Source of the DNA: BOG-908 sp965198915
Lineage (GTDB): Bacteria > Pseudomonadota > Alphaproteobacteria > Acetobacterales > Acetobacteraceae
Length of the DNA stretch: 64,000 bases
NCBI GenBank assembly: GCA_965198915.1
Contig: CBDAQC010000004.1
Location: 62,001 to 126,000, forward strand
Reading direction: 5' to 3'
Below, one piece after another: positions 52,228 through 61,612 of the stretch (position 1 is the stretch's first letter; each line of letters opens with the position of its first letter). Under the pieces are notes generated by a model. That model was not told the DNA's origin. It worked only from the letters and a program-made list of their open reading frames with translations, and ran no database searches. The position numbers and the translations under genes were made by a program.

Positions 52228-53616
52228 ATGGCTTCCTCGTCTCAGGACCATCGACATGACGCCGTGCGCGCAGCCCTCGCCGGGCTTCAGCCCTACCAGT
52301 TGAGTGGCGCGGCGCGCGCCGTGGGCCCGCTCGGGGTCGAGATCGCCGGCCTGTCGCGTCAGCTCTCTGTCGGTGACCGGGTGTGGGTGGAAGCCGGCCA
52401 GGGGCGGCGCACGCTGGCGGAAATCGTCTCTGCCACGGCGCAGAGCCTGATGGCCGCACCCTTCGGGGAAACGCTGGGCCTGGGCGCCGGCGCCCGCGTG
52501 CACGCCGCATGCGTGCCGCAGGCGGGACGCGGCCAGGGCGCCAGCCTGTCGCCAAGCCACGCCTGGCTGGGCCGGGTGATCGACCCGCTGGGCCAGCCCG
52601 CCGATGGCGGCGGCCCCTTGCCGCCCGGCCCGCTCGCCCGTCCGGTGCGCGCGGCTCCGCCGCCGGCCGTCAGCCGCGCCCGGCTCGGCCCGCCGATCGA
52701 CCTGGGCGTGCGGGTGCTGAACTGCTTTGCCACCTGCCGCACCGGCCAGCGCCTCGGCCTGTTCGCCGGCTCCGGCGTGGGCAAATCCACCCTGATGTCC
52801 ATGCTGGCGCGCCACACCGCGGCGGACGTGATCGTGCTGGCGCTGGTGGGCGAACGCGGCCGCGAAGTGCGCGAGTTCATCGAGGACGATCTCGGGCCCG
52901 ACGGCCTGGCCCGCTCGGTGGTTGTCGTCGCCACGTCGGATGCGCCACCGCTGCTGCGCCGGGAAGCCGCCTACACGGCGCTGACGGTGGCCGAGCATTT
53001 CCGCGACGAGGGGAAATCCGTCCTGCTGCTGATGGACAGCGTCACCCGCTTCTGCCTGGCGCTGCGCGAGATCGGGCTGGCCGCCGGCGAGCCGCCCGCC
53101 ACCCGCGGCTACCCGCCCAGCGTGTTCGCCGAATTGCCGCGCCTGCTGGAACGCGCGGGCCCCGGCCCCGTCAGGCCGGACGGCACCGCCGGCCAGATCA
53201 CCGCCCTGTTCACCGTGCTGGTGGAAGGCGATGACCATGACGAGCCGGTGGCCGACGCCGTGCGCGGCATACTGGACGGCCACGTAGTGCTGGACCGCCG
53301 CATCGGCGAAGGCGGCCGCTACCCGGCGGTCAACGTCGCCCGCTCGCTGTCGCGCGCCGCCGCCGGCTGCCTGACGCCCCCGCAGGCCGCCCTGGTGCGC
53401 CAGGCGCGCGCCATGCTGGCGCTGCACGCGGAGATGGCGGACATGGTGCGGCTCGGCGCGGTGAAGCCGGGGGCGGACCCGGCGCTGGACGCCGCCCTGC
53501 AGGCGGTGCCGCGTATCGAGGCGATGCTCGCCCAGGGCCGCCACGAACCCACCGGCATCGAGGCCAGCTTCGCCGCCCTGCAGGCCGCCATCGCCGCGCC
53601 GGCCCGGCCGGGCTAA
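52228..53616 (+). CDS. fliI: Flagellum-specific ATP synthase FliI
   Basis: 462 residues. The Walker A is LFAGSGVGKSTLMSML, Walker B SVLLLMDSVTRFCLALREIGLA, and the family signature GEPPATRGYPPSVFAELPRLLERAG. It powers export through the flagellar type III apparatus. It shares a 163-bp divergent region with ctrA. That region contains a CACGTG palindrome and no complete TTAA-N7-TTAA CtrA box. Confidence 0.95.
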   Translation: MASSSQDHRHDAVRAALAGLQPYQLSGAARAVGPLGVEIAGLSRQLSVGDRVWVEAGQGRRTLAEIVSATAQSLMAAPFGETLGLGAGARVHAACVPQAGRGQGASLSPSHAWLGRVIDPLGQPADGGGPLPPGPLARPVRAAPPPAVSRARLGPPIDLGVRVLNCFATCRTGQRLGLFAGSGVGKSTLMSMLARHTAADVIVLALVGERGREVREFIEDDLGPDGLARSVVVVATSDAPPLLRREAAYTALTVAEHFRDEGKSVLLLMDSVTRFCLALREIGLAAGEPPATRGYPPSVFAELPRLLERAGPGPVRPDGTAGQITALFTVLVEGDDHDEPVADAVRGILDGHVVLDRRIGEGGRYPAVNVARSLSRAAAGCLTPPQAALVRQARAMLALHAEMADMVRLGAVKPGADPALDAALQAVPRIEAMLAQGRHEPTGIEASFAALQAAIAAPARPG

Positions 53617-53623
53617 GCGCCGC

Positions 53624-54037
53624 ATGGCGGACACGCTCGCCACCCTGGCCCGCCTGCGCCGCCTGCAGGCCACCGCCGCCAGGCGGGACGTGGCGGACGC
53701 GCTGCGTGCCGAAGCGGAGGCGGAAGCCGCATTGCACCAGGCCAGGCAGGCACCGCTGGACGAAGCCGGCCGGGTGAACGCATCGCAGGACCAGGCGGTC
53801 GCGGCCGCCTTCGCACGCTGGCTGCCGCGCGCCGCCGCCCAGATACGCGGCCAGGCCGCCAGGCTGGACACGGCCGGACGCACGCTGGACGCCGCGCGCC
53901 AGACCTTGCAGGCGGCGGAAGGCGCGCTGGAGGCGGTGGAGACGCTGCGGGAGGAGCGCGAGGCGCTGGCGCGGCGCACCATGCTGCGGCGCGCGCAAAT
54001 GCTGCTGGACGAGGCGGGGCTGCGCGCCGGACGCTAG
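53624..54037 (+). CDS. FliJ-like flagellar export coiled-coil protein
   Basis: 137 residues, nearly all helical with heptad-like Leu/Ala spacing and no globular part (LATLARLRRLQATAARRDVADALRAEAEAEAALHQARQ). It starts 8 bp after the fliI stop, the place of fliJ. Sequence identity to FliJ is too weak to be certain, but size, helicity and position agree. Confidence 0.72.
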   Translation: MADTLATLARLRRLQATAARRDVADALRAEAEAEAALHQARQAPLDEAGRVNASQDQAVAAAFARWLPRAAAQIRGQAARLDTAGRTLDAARQTLQAAEGALEAVETLREEREALARRTMLRRAQMLLDEAGLRAGR

Positions 54038-54099
54038 CGGCCAGGTTGCGTCCCGGCGCAAAACCGGGCCTTGCTCCGTCTCCCAATCAGGAGACCCAG

Positions 54100-55227
54100 A
54101 TGTCAGACACCCTGCACGGCCTGGAGCTGCGTTCCTGCGTCACCGCGGACGGAAAGCTCGTGCTGAGCCTGGAGGACGTCGCCATACCCGCGCCCAAGGC
54201 GGACGAAGTGGTGGTGCAGGTGCAGGCCGCGCCGATCAATCCCTCCGACCTCGGGCTGCTGCTGGGCTGGACCGACCCGTCCGCACTCACCGCCGGCACG
54301 CAGGACGGCCGGCCGGTCCTCACCGGCAGCTTACCGCCGGAGGCCCTGGCCGGCATGGCCGGGCGGCTCGGCCAGTCCCTGCCCGTGGGCAACGAAGGCG
54401 CGGGCGTCGTGGTGCGCGCCGGTGCGGATGCCCAGGCGCTGCTCGGCAAGACGGTGGGCATGTGGGGCGGGGCGATGTACGCGCAGTTTCGCACCATATC
54501 GAAACACGCCTGCCTGGAACTGCCGGACGGGGCTGCGCCGGCGGACGGCGCCTCGATGTTCGTAAACCCGCTGACCGCGCTGGCAATGACGGAGACGATG
54601 CGCGCCGAAGGCCACAGCGCGCTGGTGCACACCGCCGCCGCTTCCAATCTGGGCCAGATGCTGAACCGCATCTGCCTGGCGGACGGTATCGCCCTGGTGA
54701 ACATCGTGCGCAGCGCCGCACAGGCGGACATCCTGCACAAACTCGGCGCGCGCTACGTGCTGGACAGCACCGCCGCCGACTTCCGCGCCAAGTTGACGGA
54801 CGCGGTGGCCGAAACCGGGGCCACGATCGCGTTCGACGCCGTGGGCGGCGGCGGCCTGGCCAATACCATCCTGCAAGCGATGGAAGCCGCGGCGAACCGT
54901 AGCGCCACCGCGTATAGCCGTTACGGGTCCAACACGTTCAAACAGGTCTACATCTACGGCATGCTGGACACCGGACCCACTACGCTGGACCGGCTCTACG
55001 GCTTCGCCTGGGCGGTGAGCGGCTTCCTGCTCACGCCGTTCCTGGCCAAGATCGGCCGCGACGGCCTGACGCGGCTGCAGGACAGGGTGAAGCGCGAGCT
55101 GACGACCACGTTCGCCAGCACGTATACGGACACTATCTCGCTTGCCGATGCGCTGAATCCTGACATCGTGCGGGCTTATGCGCGCAAGGCTACGGGGCAG
55201 AAGTTTCTGATAGACCCAAGCAAGTAG
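54100..55227 (+). CDS. Zinc-type (MDR) alcohol dehydrogenase/quinone reductase family protein
   Basis: 375 residues of the medium-chain dehydrogenase fold. The N-terminal GroES-like part has DEVVVQVQAAPINPSDLGLLLG and VGNEGAGVVVRAG. The nucleotide-binding part has LVHTAAASNLGQMLNRICLADGI and FDAVGGGGLANTILQAME. Zinc ligands are not obvious, which favours a quinone-oxidoreductase type. A CAGGAGA ribosome site lies before ATG 54100. A palindromic arm begins at the stop codon. Confidence 0.88.
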   Translation: MSDTLHGLELRSCVTADGKLVLSLEDVAIPAPKADEVVVQVQAAPINPSDLGLLLGWTDPSALTAGTQDGRPVLTGSLPPEALAGMAGRLGQSLPVGNEGAGVVVRAGADAQALLGKTVGMWGGAMYAQFRTISKHACLELPDGAAPADGASMFVNPLTALAMTETMRAEGHSALVHTAAASNLGQMLNRICLADGIALVNIVRSAAQADILHKLGARYVLDSTAADFRAKLTDAVAETGATIAFDAVGGGGLANTILQAMEAAANRSATAYSRYGSNTFKQVYIYGMLDTGPTTLDRLYGFAWAVSGFLLTPFLAKIGRDGLTRLQDRVKRELTTTFASTYTDTISLADALNPDIVRAYARKATGQKFLIDPSK

Positions 55228-55270
55228 GGAAGGCCTTCTTTTTTGAAAAAAAGGAGCAAAAAACTTTTGA
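55228..55270. repeat. Dispersed palindromic element, single left arm
   Basis: CTTC-T6-G-A7-GGAG stem, with one G-T wobble in place of a Watson-Crick pair. It starts at the dehydrogenase stop codon. No right arm follows. Confidence 0.75.
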
Positions 55271-55337
55271 TCCTGGCGGTGGAGTGGACTCCTTGTTTTA
55301 CAGTGGCGGGGGCGGACGCTTCCTTGCGTAGCCCTCG

Positions 55338-56006
55338 ATGAATCTCAATTCGGACTTCTCCGTCCGCGCTGCGGTGCATGCGGCGCGGATGGACTGGACG
55401 GCCTCGCCGCAGGCGGGCGTAGAACGGCGCATGCTGGACCGTGTGGGCGGCGAAGTGGCGCGCGCCACCACCATCGTGCACTACGCGCCGGGCAGCCGGT
55501 TCTCCGCCCACGTACACGAGGGCGGCGAGGAGTTCCTCGTCCTGAACGGCATGTTCCAGGACGAGCACGGCGACTACCCCGCCGGCTTCTACGTCCGCAA
55601 CCCGCCCGGCAGCCGGCACATGCCGGGATCGGCCCCCGGCTGCACCATCTTCGTCAAACTGCGGCAGTTCGCGCCCGAGGACAGGACCGCCCTGCGCCTG
55701 GACACGCGGCAAGCCGGCTTCGCGCCCGTGCCAGGCCGGCCCGGCGTGTCGCAAGCCGCCCTGTTCCAGACGGCGCGCGAACAGGTCCGCCTGGAACGCT
55801 GGGCGCCGGGCGCCGTCATCGACCTCGCCCTGCCAGGCGGCCTGCAGGTGCTGGTCCTCGAAGGTGCGTTCCAGGAAACCGGCGAAACGTTCGAGCCACA
55901 ATCCTGGCTGCGCCTGCCAGCCGGCGCCCGCCTGCAAGCAAACGCCGGCGAGAGCGGCTGCCTGCTATGGATAAAATCCGGCCACCTGAAACCGTCCGCC
56001 ACCTAA
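55338..56006 (+). CDS. Double-cupin protein (ChrR-like cupin)
   Basis: 222 residues in two cupin units. The first carries the metal-site pattern HYAPGSRFSAHVHEGGEEFLVLNGMFQDEHGDYPAGFYVRNPPGSRH. The second (LERWAPGAVIDLALPGGLQVLVLEGAFQETG) lacks the His set. Similar cupins form the sensing domain of ChrR-type anti-sigma factors, but no zinc anti-sigma domain is present, so it may be an enzyme or a free sensor. Confidence 0.82.
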   Translation: MNLNSDFSVRAAVHAARMDWTASPQAGVERRMLDRVGGEVARATTIVHYAPGSRFSAHVHEGGEEFLVLNGMFQDEHGDYPAGFYVRNPPGSRHMPGSAPGCTIFVKLRQFAPEDRTALRLDTRQAGFAPVPGRPGVSQAALFQTAREQVRLERWAPGAVIDLALPGGLQVLVLEGAFQETGETFEPQSWLRLPAGARLQANAGESGCLLWIKSGHLKPSAT

Positions 56007-56032
56007 AACCGAAGCCCCACACCAGCGAACAG

Positions 56033-56078
56033 ACAAAAGTCTTTTGCTTCTTTTCTTCAGAAAAGAAGGCCTTCCTTC
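56033..56078. repeat. Dispersed palindromic element, single right arm
   Basis: CAAAAGTCTTTTG hairpin, then CTTCTTTTCTTC-AG-AAAAGAAGGCC. It ends at the stop codon of the IOR gene (56080) and lies between two convergent genes. Confidence 0.75.
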
Positions 56079-56079
56079 C

Positions 56080-59000
56080 TTACTTCACCCCCTCGAAAGC
56101 CGCCAGCAACCCAGGCAATCCCTCCCGAACCCGCGTCACGGACGCCTCCTTCACCACGTCATACCCGCGCACCTGATCGTGCACCCGCAGCACCGCCTCG
56201 GCCTGCGCCACGTTGCGCGGCGAAAGCCCGGCCAGCACGGTGTCCACCAGCGCCACGTAGTCGCGCACCAGCTGGCGCTCCATGCGGCGGTGGGCGCCGT
56301 AGCCGAACACGTCCAGCGGCGTGCCGCGCAGCGCGCGCAGCCTGGCCAGCGCCGCAAAGCCGTGCGTCATCGCGGCGCCGAAGCGGGTCTTGCGCGGCCG
56401 GCCGGTGCGGGCGTCGCGCCGGGCGAAGATCGGCGGGGCCAGGTTGTAGGCGATCTCGTAGTCGCCCTCGAAGTTCTCCCGCAGGCGGCGGGCGAAGCCG
56501 GGGTCGGTCATCAGGCGGCCCACCTCGTATTCGTCCTTGTAGGTCATCAGCTTGGCGGCCACCTGGGCCACCGCGCGCGACAGACGGCCGTCCGCTTCCG
56601 GGAGCGCGGCCTCGGCCGCTTCCACCCGGGCCACCAGCGCGCGGTAGCGGTTGGCGTGGCGGTCGCCGCCCCAGGCGCGCAGGCGGGGCATCCGGTCCGC
56701 CAGCAGGTCGCCCAGCGTATCGGGGATGTGTTCCTCTTCGTGGCCGCGCAGCCAGGCGGTGGCCAGCTCCGGGCGCGCCGCGGCGATGCGGCCAAGGCCG
56801 AAAGCGCGCTTGTTCATGTCGATTTCGGTGCGGTTCAGCTCGATGGCGCGCATGATGTTCTCCGCGTGCAGCGGAATCAGGCCGCGCTGCCAGGCGTAGC
56901 CCACCAGAAAGAGGTTGGCGCCCACCGCATTGCCCAGCATCACCTGGGCAATGCGCGTGGCATCGATGCTCATCACCCGCTCCTGGTCCGCACGCGGCAT
57001 GACTCGCGTCAGCAGGGGATCGAAGCTGAGGTCCAGATCGGCGTTGCGGGCGAACATCGCGTTGGGCGAGACGAAGCGGTTCAGCAGCACCGCGCTGCGC
57101 CCGTGGCCGAGCTTGGCCAGGGTCTCCGGTATCGCCACCACCATCGGGTCGGCGCCGATCACCAGGTCCACGTCGCCGTTGGGTATGCGCGGCGAGTGGC
57201 GTTCGGCGCCGTCACCCAGGCGCAGGTGGCTGGTGACCGAGCCGTTGCGCTGCGCCAGGCCGGAATTGTCCAGCACGGTCAGCAGAAGGCCTTCCAGGTG
57301 GGCGGCCATGCCCAGCAGGGCGGCCACGGTCACCACGCCCTGGCCGCCTATGCCGGCCAGCAGCATGTTGTACACCTCGCCGATGCGCGGCAGCGTGGGC
57401 TCGGGCAGGCCGGCGATCAGCGCCTGCTCGCCGGCCAGCGGGTCGGCGGCGTCCGGATCACCTTCGGGGCGCGCGCGCACGCGGCCGCCCTTGATGGTGA
57501 TGAAGCTGGGGCACAGGCCCTTCACGCAGGAGAAATCCTTGTTGCACACCGTCTGGTTGATGCGGCGCTTGCGGCCGAGCGGCGTCTCCAGCGGCTCGAT
57601 GGCGATGCAGTTGGACTGCACGCCGCAATCGCCGCAGCCTTCGCACACCTCGGGATGGATGAAGATGCGCTCGTTGGGGTCCTTCAGGGTGCCGCGCTTG
57701 CGCATGCGGCGGCTCTCTGTCGCACAGGCCTGCTCGTAGATGATGGCGCTGACGCCGTCGTACTCGCGCAACTCGCGCTGCACGGCATCCAGCTCCTCGC
57801 GGGGGTGGAAGGTCACCAGGCCAGGGTAGTCCGCGCGGTCGTGGCGGGTGATGTCGTCACTGACCAGGGCCACGCGCTGGCAGCCTTCCGCGGTGAGCTG
57901 GGCGGCCACGTGCGGGCCGGTGATCTGGCCGGCGAATTGCTCGCCCTCCACGGTCTGCCCGCCGGTCATGGCGATCGCCCCGTTCAGCAGGATCTTGTAG
58001 GTGATGCGTGCTTTCGCGGCGATGGCGGCACGCACGGCCAGCAGGCCGGAGTGGAAATACGTGCCGTCGCCCAAGTTCTGGAACATGTGGGGCGTGTCGG
58101 TGAACGGCGCCTGGCCGATCCATTGCGCGCCCTCGCCGCCCATGTGGGTGGCGCCCATCGTGTGCCGCTCCGGCATGGCGGCGGCCATGATGTGGCAGCC
58201 GATGCCGGCGCCGGCGATCGAGCCGTCCGGCACCACGGTGGAGGTATTGTGCGGGCAGCCGGCGCAGAAGCTGGGCGGCCGCAGCAGGTCCCGCACGCCG
58301 TAGGAGATGGTCGGGATGCCGGTCTCAAGCGGCTTGATGCTGTCGAAGCGCTGGCGCAGGTGGTCGTCCTCGATGCGTCCGCGCAGGCGGTTGGCGATCA
58401 CGTGCAGCAGCAGGTCGGGGTCCAGCTCGCCCACTTCGCGCAGCAAGGGGCGCGCGTTCTCGTCCAGCTTGCCGGTCAGGCGCGGCCGCAGATGCGCCGG
58501 CTGGTTATATAGGATGGTGGAGATCTGGTCCTCGATGATCGGGTGCTTCTCCTCCACCACGAAGATCTCGTCGCAGGTGGCGGCGAACGCGCGCAGGCGC
58601 TCGGGCTCCAGCGGCCACACCATGCCCACCTTGTACACGGCGATGCCCAGCTCCGTGCAGCGCGCCTCCGTCAGGCCAAGCCCGCGCAGCGCCTCGATGA
58701 CGTCGAGATAGGCCTTGCCGGTGCTGACCAGCCCCAGCCGGTTGCGCGGCGCGCTGCCCCACGCCAGGCGGTCGAGGTTGTTGGCGCGCACCCAGGCCTG
58801 GGCGGCGGGGTGGCGCTGCTCGAAATGGCGCGCCTCGATCTCCAGCGCGCTGCCGTTGCGGGCGCGCAGGCCCAGCCCGCCCTCCGGCATGTCGAAATCG
58901 GCGGGCAGCACGAAGGGCAGCGTGTCCATGTCAGCCGGGATCGACGCGCCGCCCTCCACCGTGTCGGTCAGCGCCTTCATGCCGATCCAGCAGCCGCTGT

Positions 59001-59625
59001 AGCGGCTCATCGCCCAGGCGGCCAGGCCGTAGCCGACTAGCTCCTCCACCGTGCTGGGGTTGAGCACAGGCATGCCGAAATGGATCAAGGCGAGGTCGCT
59101 CTGATGCGCGAGCGTGGAGGAGCGGGCGCCGTGGTCGTCGCCGCACAAGGCGATGGCGCCGCCCAGAGCGGGCGTGCCGGCGTAGCTCGCGTGCTTCAGC
59201 ACGTCCGCCGAGCGGTCCACGCCCGGCCCCTTGCCGTACCACAGGCCGAAGACGCCATTGTGCTTGGGATTCGGCAGCAGGCCCACCTGCTGGCTGCCCC
59301 AGACGGCTGTGGCCGCCAGGTCCTCGTTTATGCCCGGCTGGAAGACGATGTCATGCGCGTCGAGATGCTTCTTGGCACTCCACAGCGCCAGGTCGTAGCC
59401 GCCCAGCGGACTGCCGCGATAGCCGCTGATGAAGCCCGCGGTGTTCAGCCCGGCCGCACGGTCCCGCCGGCGCTGCAGCAGCGGCAGGCGGACCAGCGCC
59501 TGTATGCCGGTCAGGAACACCCGGCCGTCGAAACGGGCGTAGCGGTCGTCCAGCGTGACCGGGCCAGGTTGGCGGGGCAGGCGCTTGTCCTGCAGCACGT
59601 CCATCGTCGCTGGCTCCACGTCCAT
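56080..59625 (-). CDS. Indolepyruvate ferredoxin oxidoreductase, fused alpha/beta
   Basis: 1181 residues. The N-terminal pyruvate-oxidoreductase-type domain is GFISGYRGSPLGGYDLALW. The TPP-binding region is FCAGCPHNTSTVVPDG, GIGCHIMAAAMPERHTMGATHMGGEG. The 4Fe-4S cluster ligands are CEGCGDCGVQSNC; the IorB-like gamma domain is GIGGQGVVTVAALLGMAAHLEG. It oxidatively decarboxylates aryl-2-oxo acids. ATG 59625 follows a GAGGGACAGG ribosome site. This fused, single-gene form is standard in alphaproteobacteria. Confidence 0.95.
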   Translation of the reverse strand: MDVEPATMDVLQDKRLPRQPGPVTLDDRYARFDGRVFLTGIQALVRLPLLQRRRDRAAGLNTAGFISGYRGSPLGGYDLALWSAKKHLDAHDIVFQPGINEDLAATAVWGSQQVGLLPNPKHNGVFGLWYGKGPGVDRSADVLKHASYAGTPALGGAIALCGDDHGARSSTLAHQSDLALIHFGMPVLNPSTVEELVGYGLAAWAMSRYSGCWIGMKALTDTVEGGASIPADMDTLPFVLPADFDMPEGGLGLRARNGSALEIEARHFEQRHPAAQAWVRANNLDRLAWGSAPRNRLGLVSTGKAYLDVIEALRGLGLTEARCTELGIAVYKVGMVWPLEPERLRAFAATCDEIFVVEEKHPIIEDQISTILYNQPAHLRPRLTGKLDENARPLLREVGELDPDLLLHVIANRLRGRIEDDHLRQRFDSIKPLETGIPTISYGVRDLLRPPSFCAGCPHNTSTVVPDGSIAGAGIGCHIMAAAMPERHTMGATHMGGEGAQWIGQAPFTDTPHMFQNLGDGTYFHSGLLAVRAAIAAKARITYKILLNGAIAMTGGQTVEGEQFAGQITGPHVAAQLTAEGCQRVALVSDDITRHDRADYPGLVTFHPREELDAVQRELREYDGVSAIIYEQACATESRRMRKRGTLKDPNERIFIHPEVCEGCGDCGVQSNCIAIEPLETPLGRKRRINQTVCNKDFSCVKGLCPSFITIKGGRVRARPEGDPDAADPLAGEQALIAGLPEPTLPRIGEVYNMLLAGIGGQGVVTVAALLGMAAHLEGLLLTVLDNSGLAQRNGSVTSHLRLGDGAERHSPRIPNGDVDLVIGADPMVVAIPETLAKLGHGRSAVLLNRFVSPNAMFARNADLDLSFDPLLTRVMPRADQERVMSIDATRIAQVMLGNAVGANLFLVGYAWQRGLIPLHAENIMRAIELNRTEIDMNKRAFGLGRIAAARPELATAWLRGHEEEHIPDTLGDLLADRMPRLRAWGGDRHANRYRALVARVEAAEAALPEADGRLSRAVAQVAAKLMTYKDEYEVGRLMTDPGFARRLRENFEGDYEIAYNLAPPIFARRDARTGRPRKTRFGAAMTHGFAALARLRALRGTPLDVFGYGAHRRMERQLVRDYVALVDTVLAGLSPRNVAQAEAVLRVHDQVRGYDVVKEASVTRVREGLPGLLAAFEGVK

Positions 59626-59822
59626 CGGCCCTGTCCCTCATACGCTCAATCATCCAGAGCTAGAGGTGACGCTGACATTGCACAACGCGGCTCGGCAAAT
59701 TGGTTGTGTTTGGCCGTTGCGCCGGGCGCCTCGGGTCATTTCCGTAAAGAAAGCGGGGGTTGGCGAGCAAGAGAGTTGTGGCTGGAAAAGCGGCGAGCTT
59801 CGCCGGGCGGGCGTTCGGCGGC

Positions 59823-60776
59823 CTACGCGCCGGCCACCGCCAGCCCGGTGGCCGGGCTCCAAGACCGCTTGCTGGCGACCGGGGCAAGGCGGGGCAAGGC
59901 GGCCGGCTCCTCCGGCGCGTTCTGGCAAACCCAGCGCAGGCAGGATGCCAGACGCCGGCGTTCGGCCGGATTGTCGCGGACCAGTTCCATCTCGGCCAGC
60001 AGCGCGCGCATCATCGCGTCGCCTACCTGTTGCAGCACCGGCCGATGCGCCGGCGGGAGGCGAAGCTCCAGGCAGTGCGAAACGTAGCGGCAGGCGGCCA
60101 CGGCGAAGCGTTCGCAGGACTGCTCCGTACCGGCGGCGTAAAACATCGCCCAGGATTTGACGACGTTGCCCAGATGGTGCTCGACGGCAAACAACTCCGC
60201 CATCACGCAAAAACAATACGGATCGCCGCTGCGGACCCCCTCCTTCAGGGTGGACAGCGCCCTGCGCCGGCTGGCCTGGTCACGACGCGTGGCGAACAAC
60301 TGCAGGTAGATGCGGCCCAGGCGTTCATGCGCCGCGGCGGCGCCACGCTCGGCCGCCAGCTTGTAGCATCGTACCGCCTCGCCGGTATCCTGTCGCGCGC
60401 TGCCGGTCCCATACAGCCATCGGTCGCCGGCGGCGAGCAGCGCCTCGGCCGCCAGCGGTGCCTGCTGGCAGGCCGGCGCGCCCCCGCCCGAGTGGCTTGC
60501 CTGCAGCAGGCAAGCCACTTCGGCGGGGGCGCAGGTGAAGAACTCCCGCCGCGCATGGACTCGCAAACCCCGGCCGTCGAGCTCCGCGTGAATTGCGCTC
60601 TCGGCTGCGTGGCAATCCGCGAACGCCTGCTCGTAGGCGACGACGAAGGGCGTCGCGACGCCGGTGACGCCTGACAGCTCGGCCGCACGGTCATGCGGGG
60701 CGCGCGTGGTGCACCCCACCTTGGACAGCCCCGGCATGGAAGCGTTCACCAGCACGTATACCCAGCCTTGTCCCAC
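59823..60776 (-). CDS. GIY-YIG nuclease-type domain fused to Sel1-like repeats
   Basis: 317 residues. The N-terminal 90 have the T5orf172/Mug113 variant of GIY-YIG (GWVYVLVNASMPGLSKVGCTTRAPHDRAAEL, FFTCAPAEVACLLQ with the Glu-like end). The middle has Sel1/TPR-like helical repeats (AVRCYKLAAERGAAAAHERLGRIYLQLF, STLKEGVRSGDPYCFCVMAELF). The C-terminus is Cys/Ala-rich. The fusion is unusual. There is no phage or restriction gene nearby. 59626-59822 holds nothing recognised. Confidence 0.78.
   Translation of the reverse strand: MGQGWVYVLVNASMPGLSKVGCTTRAPHDRAAELSGVTGVATPFVVAYEQAFADCHAAESAIHAELDGRGLRVHARREFFTCAPAEVACLLQASHSGGGAPACQQAPLAAEALLAAGDRWLYGTGSARQDTGEAVRCYKLAAERGAAAAHERLGRIYLQLFATRRDQASRRRALSTLKEGVRSGDPYCFCVMAELFAVEHHLGNVVKSWAMFYAAGTEQSCERFAVAACRYVSHCLELRLPPAHRPVLQQVGDAMMRALLAEMELVRDNPAERRRLASCLRWVCQNAPEEPAALPRLAPVASKRSWSPATGLAVAGA
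60491..60519. other. Perfect 13-bp hairpin inside the GIY-YIG/Sel1 gene
   Basis: AGTGGCTTGCCTG - CAG - CAGGCAAGCCACT, extended on both sides by CCCCCGCC ... GGCGGGGG with a few mismatches, falls at the junction of the nuclease and repeat domains. It may pause transcription or translation, or be a relic of an insertion. Confidence 0.6.
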
Positions 60777-61001
60777 GTTTCGTCCTCCATAAACCGGGCC
60801 CGAGCACCGTCACCGCGTGCATGCGCGCGCAGTTCAACAACCCTGAGTTACGATGTCGGAAGGTCCACAGCACGTGAAGAGAACGGAACTGGAACGATGT
60901 TAATATATTTCAATTGCAGGTTGCAACATTCTCCGTCCCTGGTTTCAAGGGTGCAAGCCGGCTGCCGGCCAGAACGTCCGGACAGCCGAGCGGGGCGGCG
61001 T

Positions 61002-61481
61002 TCATAGCGTGGCGAGCACCGCCTCCGCACGGCTGACATCGAAATCGCCCGGCTGCTCGATGGCCAGGTGCGTCACTTTCATGTCGTCGGCCACCAGTGC
61101 GAAGCGCTGGCTGCGTATCCCCATGCCGCGGCTGGTCAGGTCCAGCTCCAGTCCCAGCGCCTTGGTGAAAGCCGCAGAGCCGTCCGCGATCATCAATATG
61201 GAAGGGCTGATGTCCTGGGACTTCGCCCAGGCGCCCATGACGAAGGCGTCGTTTACCGCCAGGCAGGCCACCGTGTCGATGCCGCGGGCGCGGAAGCTGT
61301 CCAGGTTTTCGTTGAAGCCGGGCAGGTGGCGGGCGGAACAGGTGGGGGTGAACGCGCCCGGCACGGCGAACAGCACCACGCGCTTGCCGCGGAACACGTC
61401 TTCCGTGGTGATCTCCCGCGGGCCGTCCGGCGTAGCGGTCATCAGCTTCATGGCGGGTAGCGTGTCGCCCTGCTTGATCAT
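61002..61481 (-). CDS. Peroxiredoxin (Prx5-type)
   Basis: 159 residues. The peroxidatic Cys is in FAVPGAFTPTCSARHLPGFNEN, and the second conserved block is IDTVACLAVNDAFVMGAW. One further Cys (TVACLA) may resolve. It reduces peroxides in the cytoplasm. It is divergent from yqgE. The intergenic 60777-61001 is AT-richer than its surroundings and has a TTGCA-GGT-TGCAA palindrome at about 60914-60926. Confidence 0.94.
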   Translation of the reverse strand: MIKQGDTLPAMKLMTATPDGPREITTEDVFRGKRVVLFAVPGAFTPTCSARHLPGFNENLDSFRARGIDTVACLAVNDAFVMGAWAKSQDISPSILMIADGSAAFTKALGLELDLTSRGMGIRSQRFALVADDMKVTHLAIEQPGDFDVSRAEAVLATL

Positions 61482-61612
61482 TGTGTGTCTCCGTCCGTGT
61501 GAGCGGGAACCTGTAAGAGCTCGGTTACGCTCTGTCACCGGGGGGTGCTGGCGCGCACCGAGTTGCGCCCCATTTGCAATCCTCAGATCTTGCGGGGACG
61601 ACGGTAGCGGGG

